DNA of 64,000 bases. Origin: Dermacentor variabilis (Eukaryota; Arthropoda; Arachnida; Ixodida; Ixodidae). The notes under the pieces are model-generated. The model saw only the letters and a program-made list of their open reading frames with translations. It had not been told where the DNA came from and did not search any database. The DNA is taken from positions 46,696,115-46,760,114 of the forward strand of contig NC_134573.1 of NCBI RefSeq assembly GCF_050947875.1, in the 5' to 3' direction. Below are positions 56,694 to 64,000 of this stretch, one piece after another; the first letter of the stretch is position 1, and each line of letters opens with the position of its first letter. Position numbers and translations under genes: made by a program.

Positions 56694-57169
56694 TCTAATA
56701 AATTTCCCAACCTGACAGGCAATTGTGTGGAAATATTTAGCTTAAGGCCCATCAGGAGTTACAAAAGCCGTTATTCTCTAGGTCCATGGGGTCTACAGCA
56801 ATCAGCCAATATCCAAATCGAAGGTCGATAGAAGATGAGTAAGCGGCACCATACAGACAATCAAGGGCGTTCTCAATTCGCAGTCACGGGGGAAGCGTCT
56901 TGCTTGTAATGTTGAGGTGGCGTCCAGAGAGAACAAGGGGCGTCCAGAGAGAGGAAGATGGCTCGATAGGATCCTTTGCAAGCACCTTGTTGACTTTCGG
57001 TTAGATGACAATGATGCGACGAAGAAAACTGGCAGTCATGGCAGAGACGTGCGCTCTGGCAGGGATGCTGTCAATGGGGACTCCAAAAATGCTGCGGTTG
57101 GCACGTAAATGCGGGTGATGATTTTGGTCAAGGTAGACACTACAGCTCCACCTGCGGAGGTGGGCAGTC

Positions 57170-59838
57170 TAGTTTTTTGCGAAAAGCGACGGCTAAATTC
57201 TTTTCTGCATTCCTGGAAAAAATTGTAATCGGTGGAGATTTTAATATCAACACGTTAAACCGTTCCAGCACGACTCGTAACTTTGAATTATTATTACCGT
57301 CGAATGGCTGTATAAATGTCATTAATGCTCCCTCTTGAATTTCACCTGTACGTCTACATGCCTTGATCTATTTATCATTATTTATGGCTTCAACAATATT
57401 ATTTGTGGTGTTCTATCAAGTAGCCTTAGCGATCACATGGCTATTTTTTTCAGTTTGAAAACAAAAGCTACAATCACACCTGTAAATGACATTCCATCCC
57501 AAACAATCACGCATGACAGGCAAGTTCACTTTTGTAATGAATTAAGTCAGTTTAACTGGAGTACTGTATGCACTGCATTTTCCACTGAAGTGGCTTACAA
57601 CGCATTTTTGTAAATATATGTCGCCGCCAATTTGAAACACTTCTCTTCGCCTTCCCACCGCGCAGGGCCTTCAAAGATACGCAGGGCTTCTGTTACGAAG
57701 GATTTACTTGGAAGGATTAAAAAGAAGGGAAGATTATTTATTAAATTCCTTAAGTCACGAGATCTAGCCGAACTTAAAGCAATTTAACGTTTCCTTAATG
57801 CTTTGAAGAAAGACTTACGTACTGCTAAACTTGCTTTCTACCACAAATAATTCCCGCTATACAACAATGATAGTCGAAAGCTATGGCACAAGCTCAATTT
57901 ATTGACGAATCGAGAACCCGCCCCGACCACTGCGTTACGAGTCGTGCATGACGGGGCTGAACTAAGCGGCGACTTGTTGCCTGATTGTTTTAAAAATTAT
58001 TTGGTCGGTTTGCCCCACCAACCCATAAGTGCCAACGGCCTGCCACTTTATTACTACCACTTGCCCGGGCTCAATCTTCATTGACCCCACAATTGAATCA
58101 AAAGTCATTTCATTTATTTCGTAGCTTATAGTAATCATGCCTGAGACGCTGATAATATTCAAATCGAACCTGTTAAGCTTATCCTGGACATACATGCGCC
58201 AGCATTAGTCCATATTTAGAATGTGTGCCTCTCGTCAAGAGTATTCCCACGCGAAATGCAAATGGCGAAAGTAACCGCAATATGTGAAAAGGGTGATAGG
58301 ATCATGTTGTCAAATTACCAGGCCACTGTCGTTTCTCCGAGTATTTTCTAAAGGCCTAGAAAAAATTATATCTTGCAGGATAACTTCTTCGGCAAAAATT
58401 ATCTGTTAACGAACCAGCAGTATTATTTTCGCAAGTATAAATCCACTCGGCTCGCTCTACCAAAACAAAACTAATTTATCTTACTAATATTGAAAAAGCT
58501 CTGTTTACAAGGGGGGGGGGGGTCTTTATCGATTTTTCGAAAGCTTTTGATTCTATTAACAATGAGCTCTTGTTTCGTAAAATGGCATATTATGCTGTCC
58601 GTTGCAGTGCCCTTGACCTCATTAGATTCTATGTAAATAACAGAAAACAGTTTGTACAAATAAACAATAAGGCATCTCAAACTCGTTCATTTAATATTGA
58701 TGTTCCACAGGGCAGCATTTTAGGGCTGCTTCTTTTTAATATTTATGCTAACAATTTAGTGAACGTTGATCGAGACTGACATTTTATAATCTATGCTGAT
58801 GATACCACGTTATTTCTTTGATCTAAAAACATAATTGATTTAGTGTCAAAAGCTAATATCGTATTGGAAGATTATATATATGGTCCATCGAAAACTGCCG
58901 AATAGTTACCTACTCAAAACTAAACGAGTGCTACTTGGGGCCAAAAAGTATGCAAGGCACTTAACAAGAAGACCTCCGGATCAATTTCTCTACGATTGAA
59001 GTCGCTGAATCTGTAAAATCCCATGGTGTACACTTTGACCAACGCATAAACAAGACACGGCACATCATACAGGTTTGGTTGCACGCAAACTGTCCCAAAT
59101 TGCTGGTTTGGTCGACGGACTCAACTTGCTCCCCCGTTCCATTAAACAGTTGATATATAATTCCTGCTTCATTAGCCACTTAAACTACTGTTGCCTTGTG
59201 TGGGGTACGACTTCTGCAGCAAACATTAATAAGTTGTACGTACTGCAAAAGAAAGCAGTTCGTGCTAAATGTCAAAAGCCGTGCAATTTTCCATCTGCCT
59301 CCGTATGTCAAGAGCTTAAAATTTTGAAAATTACATATCTTATGGAATACAGTCTGGCAATAGCCTATAGAAAGGAACATAAAGCAATGTAAACCTTATA
59401 CAGTCAATAACCCAACTGAACAAGCATAAAGCTGTTTACACAACCCGATTTCCGAAATACTGGTACACATCTCACTCGCTTGCCCATTACGGCATGCAAA
59501 TGCTATGTTCTCGACTGGCTAGGCTACTCAATGAACTGATGAGTAATGAATTGATGTAATGACGTGATTCAGTTGTCTTTCTTCATGTCTAAACTAAGTC
59601 TGATTTAATTATGATTTCAAATATGTCTTTATTTATTAACTAGATGATCAATGCTTTTGTATTTAAATAATGGCTAATTTTTTATAGTCATCACGAAATA
59701 TGTTGCCCCACCCTGCTGCTCGGATGTTTCTGGGTTCTTGGGTCCAGTCAAGTGGCCATGAGCAGCTTTTTTTCTCTCTTCCCACCACAACACGGTATTG
59801 TACTTGTTTTGTGGAAATAAACATTCATTCATTCATTA
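57170..59838 (+). mobile_element. Second CR1-type LINE, decayed
   Basis: Endonuclease end: IVIGGDFNINTLN (about 57224) and, after a frame change, TCLDLFIIIYGFNN and SLSDHMAIFF (about 57435). The RT follows: FIDFSKAFDSINNELL (about 58527), VPQGSILGLLLFNIYANNLV (about 58700), YADDTTLF (about 58791), then LIYNSCFISHLNYCCLVWGT (about 59150-59210). The 3' UTR ends in ATTC repeats (59822-59836), a CR1 habit. A run of twelve G at about 58511 and several stops show decay. A different subfamily from the CR1 at 40.8-55.2 kb. Confidence 0.8.
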
Positions 59839-60605
59839 AAGGACGGGAAAGGAGAGCGGTAGCGAGTCGGTGAACGAGATGGACGGCGTTGCGGCGGAGG
59901 TGACGGCACATAGGGGGTACGTTCCTCAGGGACATTGGGCGCAGAGTATTCATTGCGGTGCGGACAGCGGCTTACAGTAGGGAAGTGACCAGAGTAAGCC
60001 GGATTAGGGCTACGGATCTGAGAGGGATACTAGCTGCAGCAATAACGTAAAATGTGTCCAGCCCGGCTGCAGCGGGAACAGGTAGACTTAACATTTGCTT
60101 CTCCATTACAACGGTTTTGTGGAACGATGAACAGCGTACGGTCCTCAACGAGGTCCGTCCGCAGAGACGAACGCGGCGTCAGAATTGTTGATTGCGCAGA
60201 CAGCAGGTAAGAGGCTAAGGTTCGCAGATTCCTGTCAGAAAACGGCCTGTATTAGTGAAACAGCCGGCATCGAGCTGTCGAATACCGTACAATAAAAGCT
60301 TCTTCACCCAAAAGGGTGCAAATAAGCTTGTGGCAAAGAGGAATCCCAAAGGTTGTAAATTACGGAAACGGTGCCTTTGTGGCACAACCTACCGCAGAGA
60401 TGCCTATGTAAAGGAACTGTAGGGTATTGGGAAAACAGCCCAACCGAAGGGTGCCACGATGAGCGTACAGTCCTTATACCAGGTGCGTCAAATAGATTGA
60501 AATGAACTTTAACGTGGTACATTTTGTATATGGAGACATATGGCATATTACTTACAGTCGTCTGAACTTGTGTTTATTGAAAGTGAATTAGGTCCACAAG
60601 TATAC
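59839..60605. other. No recognised feature
   Basis: GC-richer than the CR1 before it, without a motif-bearing frame. Nothing recognised. Confidence 0.35.
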
Positions 60606-60746
<141 letters not shown>

Positions 60747-60781
60747 GCGCAAGTCTGTAAAAGCAAATTTGTGTGAGCTTC

Positions 60782-61415
60782 ACTGATCATCCTCATCATC
60801 ATCATCAGCCTATTTTATGTCCACTTCAGGACGGAGGCCTCTTCCTGCGATCTCCAATCACCCCTGCCCTGCGTCAACCGATTCCAACTAGCACCTGCAA
60901 ATTTCCCAATTTCGTCGCACCGCCTAGTCTTCAGCCGTCCTCTACTGCGCTTCATTTATCTCGGTATCCATTCTGTCACCCTAATGGTCAAACGGTTATC
61001 TAAACAGCGCATTACATGACCAGCCCAGCGCCATATTTTTTCGCTTAATGTAAACTAGAATATCGTGTATACCCATTTGCTCTCTGATCCAAACCGCTTT
61101 CTTTCCCTCTCTTAAAATTTTGCCTAGTATTCGTCGTTCCATCGCTCTTTTCGCGGTCCCTTGTTCTCAAGCTTCTTTGTCAGTCCCCAAGTCAGTGCCC
61201 CATATATAAGCACCGGTAAAATGCACGGATTCTACACCTTCCTTTTCAATAATAACGGTAAGCTTCCAGTCAGGAGCCCACGATGTATCCGTATGCGATC
61301 CAACCCATTTTTATTCCGTTAATTTCCTTCTTGTAATCAGGGTACCCTGTGATTAATTGGCCTAGGTAAACGTACTTTTTGAGAGACTCTAAAGGCTGAC
61401 CGATCAGACAAGGGC
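60782..61415 (-). mobile_element. RTE LINE 3' fragment, minus strand
   Basis: Starts with a short ATC tail (60784-60806), then, on the minus strand, the C-terminal region of an RTE protein in broken frames. The order matches 36725-37300 (a tail, the CACTTCAGG..GAGGCCTCTTCC block, the CATTCTGTCACCCTAATGGT block, the CTAGAATATC..ATTTGCTCTCTGATCC block). 5'-truncated, more diverged than the 36.7-kb copy. Confidence 0.65.
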
Positions 61416-62335
61416 AAAGCAATAACACAAAATTCTAATGCTCATTGTTTTCAGCAAAAACCCTCAAGAACAGTTCCCCCCAAATAGTTCGATATTTATC
61501 TTTGATTCAACAATATTTTTATGTTTGTTGTCTATACCTCACATAGCCCAACATCTTTTTGATCCACTCGAACTGACACGTTCAAGTAGTTAAGGACGGC
61601 TAAGGTACTTTAATGCAAATAGCTGCATTCTCTTTTATGCTGGAACAAGTTTTTGGTTGTACATAGCAAGGAAGTAGTAAAAATTTTAACCATAATATTT
61701 ACTCAGTAACAGCTCATTTTTTTGCATATATAGACTATGACTTGAAATGAATGTTTCAATTTCTCTTCATGGGAAATGGAGTTTGGGAAGAATATGGTTA
61801 AGTAATGTAAGCCAGATTCTGCAGCACCAGAAAGTGGGGCTCTCATGAAGGAACAGCGATAAGAGTTCCAAGCAGAGGCCAGTAAAATGCATTCTATATT
61901 CGGTTAGTAGTGGCATGCTACAGGAAGATATGAAACAGTTTCTAAGGGGCACCAAGACTTTGATAGTAAAACTAGGACAAAGGCACTTGGAACACCCTGC
62001 TACTCGTTAAGCGGATACTATAGCAAAATAATAAATCATTTGAATATGATAAGGTTGTGTTTGAATACTCTTTCGTCGGCAATGTCCCAATGATTGGTTG
62101 AGTATTAGAAGAAATAATGAAGGTCAAAGATTCATTTCTTTAAGCCGAGACCCACACGGTGATACATCAGTGTGACGTCACAGATTCTAATGTAATTTCC
62201 CACATTTGGGCGGCGTTGGCGCCGTAAGAATTCCCAAAATTTGCAACATTCTGTCTTTCACTCCTTTAGAACGCAATGGAGTCAGTCTGTACCGTTAAAT
62301 AATTTCCTAGGCGCTAGCAGATTCAGTGAAAATCC
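61416..62335. other. No recognised feature
   Basis: AT-rich until about 62150, then GC-richer with a TGACGTCA palindrome (about 62173) before the I-like LINE. The last 150 bases may belong to that element's 5' UTR or promoter. Confidence 0.35.
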
Positions 62336-64000
62336 ATGACGTCACGACGGGCTGGTGCGGGAACTTCAGGCATTCATCCGCCGGCTGTCGAAGCGAACGG
62401 ACGCGCGTCCGACGAGCTCCGTCGACACCGGGGGACCGAAGCGTACTCGGACCACCGAATGCGTGAACATCTGGCTGGAATCAAGGAGAAGAGAGGTCCG
62501 AACGCGGATTCACCGGAATTAACAAGGTGGGACCGAATTCTCCAGCTTGCTGAACTCACGAAGCCGCACCGTGCCGCGAGGGCCGCTTGGCCTAACGAGG
62601 CCCAGACGCGCTACCTGGGCCCAGACGCGGCCCAGACGCCCAGACCTCGTGCAACATGGAGGTTGTAGAAGGTACGGAAATTGATCCCGACGAGCTGCAG
62701 ATTCCGGGACAGTGGTTTAAAGCGAAGAGGAGCGGAAAAATAGCACCAGCGGAGTTGGCAGAAGGCGGCCACGTCGCCGGGAACCGAGGCCTACGGGAGC
62801 GTGCTGCGGAGCGACGCGAGGGAAGAAGAAAGGCAGATAAGTCGGTGGAAAGGCAACATACGAGAATTCCGCCCGTATACGAGAAGATAATTATGAGACC
62901 TCAAGGGGGACTAGAGAAATTACTCCAACTCGGCGGAGCTTTCGTGGCTGACGCAATCAGTGCGACGGCCGGGACAAGTGACAGAGGAGTGAACGACATC
63001 ATCACGTTCAACACGAAGCAACAATCGATCCTCATTGCTACAAAGGACAAAACGACGAGAAATAAGTATGCAGCGCTCAGAGAACTGACGATAGGCAAAG
63101 AAAAGGTGAACGTCAACGCATACGTGGCGGCGCCAGAGAACAGCGGAAAAGGCGTCATATACGACGTACCTCTATTTTGGACTGAAGACGAAATCAAAGA
63201 AAGAATGGAGTACTTCAATGCGAAGAACCCCCCAATCCTAGGAGTGCGAAGGCTGGGCAAGGGAACGAAGGCCGTACTTATCCTCTTCGAAGAAAGCACA
63301 GTTCCGAGGCAAGTGTACCTGTCGCCCACGCCAACGAGATGCGTCCTGTACAAGAAAAAGTACGAGGTATGCTATGCGTGTGGTCGATTGGGACACAGAT
63401 CGGACGTGTGCCCAAACCCGGACAACAAAAAATGCCGGAGATGTGGGGAAGAAAACCCACAGGAGGACCACCAATGCGAAGCCAAATGCCAGCTCTGCGG
63501 GAAAGAGCACCCACTCGGCGACAAGAGATGCCAAGAGCTGTACAGAACACCGTACGAAATCAAGAAAAAAATCTGGGAGAAGAAGAAAGACAAGCAGGAG
63601 GAACTGAAGACCCAAAAACGGCAACCCCCTGCGGACGGAGCTGAGAAACTCCTCAAGGAGGACTTCCCCAAGCTGGGAGGAAACCACCAAGGAAACTTAC
63701 TCACCCCCGGTAGTCAGGAGACCAGGGGACGCAGGAGATCGAGATCCAGGGACCCAAAGGACCCATGGGGCAAGGGACGAAGCGGAAGCAGGGATCCAAG
63801 CAGAGAGCCCAAACAAGTAAGCTTTGTAGAAGGGTCCTCCCAGGCCAAAGATGATAAGGACAGAGAAATAGAACAGTTAAAGAAAAAAGTAGAGGAGCTA
63901 CAAGGGCTCATAAGTAACCTTATGAAAGCGCAAAAAGAAAAAGAGAAGGCAACATCCCCCCCTCCCCGCACACAACCCGCACAACCCAAACAGGTAGCCC
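62336..64000 (+). mobile_element. 5' end of an I-like LINE, running off the window
   Basis: A GC-rich leader (62336-62655, containing an open 110-aa frame of unclear meaning) precedes ORF1 (62656 onward). The endonuclease-RT ORF2 must lie beyond the window. Leader and ORF1 show no obvious damage. The true 5' end could not be set. It may be the same broad family as the relic at 9680-11150, but they share no overlapping part that would prove it. Confidence 0.6.
62656..64000 (+). CDS. LINE ORF1 (gag-like RNA-binding protein) with three zinc knuckles, partial
   Basis: An ATG at 62656 opens a frame that stays open for 448 codons to the window edge; its end is not in the window. The N-terminus is charged (QIPGQWFKAKRSGKIAP). 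A central ordered region (about residues 90-235, including LLQLGGAFVADAISA and GVIYDVPLFWTEDEIKERME) looks like the RNA-recognition-type domain of I-element ORF1 proteins. Three Cys-rich knuckles follow: CYACGRLGHRSDVC (CX2CX4HX4C), CRRCGEENPQEDHQC and CQLCGKEHPLGDKRC. Then a Lys/Glu coil, an RS-rich patch (RGRRRSRSRDP) and a second coiled coil (REIEQLKKKVEELQGLISNL). ORF1 binds the element RNA to form the transposition particle. No stop or frameshift is seen, so this copy may be recent. Confidence 0.8.
   Translation, partial: MEVVEGTEIDPDELQIPGQWFKAKRSGKIAPAELAEGGHVAGNRGLRERAAERREGRRKADKSVERQHTRIPPVYEKIIMRPQGGLEKLLQLGGAFVADAISATAGTSDRGVNDIITFNTKQQSILIATKDKTTRNKYAALRELTIGKEKVNVNAYVAAPENSGKGVIYDVPLFWTEDEIKERMEYFNAKNPPILGVRRLGKGTKAVLILFEESTVPRQVYLSPTPTRCVLYKKKYEVCYACGRLGHRSDVCPNPDNKKCRRCGEENPQEDHQCEAKCQLCGKEHPLGDKRCQELYRTPYEIKKKIWEKKKDKQEELKTQKRQPPADGAEKLLKEDFPKLGGNHQGNLLTPGSQETRGRRRSRSRDPKDPWGKGRSGSRDPSREPKQVSFVEGSSQAKDDKDREIEQLKKKVEELQGLISNLMKAQKEKEKATSPPPRTQPAQPKQVA

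Larger units (their letters stand above)
55183..57125 (-). pseudogene. Gypsy pol relic, minus strand, with two small insertions
   Basis: On the minus strand, in order: RT linker (VLAKDPIEPSSS, about 56970), SSSIDLRFGYWLIAVD (about 56800), connection region (NMTQRKIRQWKS; APFAWIPAKAAGSSEIITLL), RNase H (ITERGCVALVWSVAKFRPYQ, about 55850) and the PDADCLSSYPVGD block (about 55290), ending where the CR1 tail begins. Many frame changes. The relic is cut by a palindromic MITE (55369-55601) and by a second inverted-repeat element (56453-56693). It is related to the 41569-53692 element but diverged. Confidence 0.75.

Noticed and set aside
62374..63989. Several minus-strand ORFs of 60-150 aa opposite the LINE ORF1
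   Set aside because: Antisense shadows. The plus-strand frame from 62656 has three zinc knuckles and no stop.

Overview
This window looks like nuclear DNA of a hard tick (Ixodidae, probably a metastriate genus). The evidence is several copies of a tRNA-derived SINE resembling the tick element Ruka, tick-type RTE, CR1 and I-like LINEs, a short-LTR Ty3/gypsy element and a membrane-anchored M13 (neprilysin-like) gene. There are no operons, prokaryotic genes or CRISPR arrays. Family names come from reading translations by eye and from memory; no database was searched.

Layout. 1-7 kb: an intronless M13 metalloprotease homologue (1209-3326) without the zinc-binding motif, then an internally deleted mariner (3824-4375) and a fold-back element (about 5961-6778). 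7-18 kb: decayed LINEs (RTE 7440-9595, I-like 9680-11150, another on the minus strand at about 15945-17100), two LINE 3' ends, two copies of a long-inverted-repeat MITE, a tandem array of E-box/CRE-like palindromes beside a promoter-like site (11648-12106), and a 466-bp element with inverted ends and a minisatellite core (17563-18028). 18-31 kb: mostly unrecognised sequence with SINEs, a third MITE copy that is interrupted, and one doubtful long ORF. 31.9-33.2 kb: a compact gene for a disordered Ala/Ser/Lys-rich protein. 33-40 kb: a gypsy integrase relic, a possible P2X7-C-like first exon, and a nearly complete RTE LINE on the minus strand.

40.8-55.2 kb is the most informative part: a four-level nest. 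A CR1 LINE (40835-41568 and 53693-55181) is split by a gypsy element (41569-53692, ATAT target duplication). The gypsy gag gene is split by a 7.0-kb PIF/Harbinger DNA transposon (41879-48915, CTG target duplication). Harbinger carries a Ruka-like SINE (about 44030-44262). Harbinger still appears to encode both of its proteins: a spliced DDE nuclease (42113-43893, plus strand) and a Myb/SANT-like partner (45900-48004, minus strand). The two genes converge, each starting near one terminal repeat. The gypsy host element is dead, with several stops and frameshifts.

55-64 kb: a shredded minus-strand gypsy relic carrying two small inverted-repeat elements, a second decayed CR1 LINE, an AT microsatellite between inverted flanks, an RTE 3' fragment, and the 5' end of an I-like LINE. 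The ORF1 of that LINE (three zinc knuckles) is open from 62656 to the window edge and is the best candidate for a young retroelement here.
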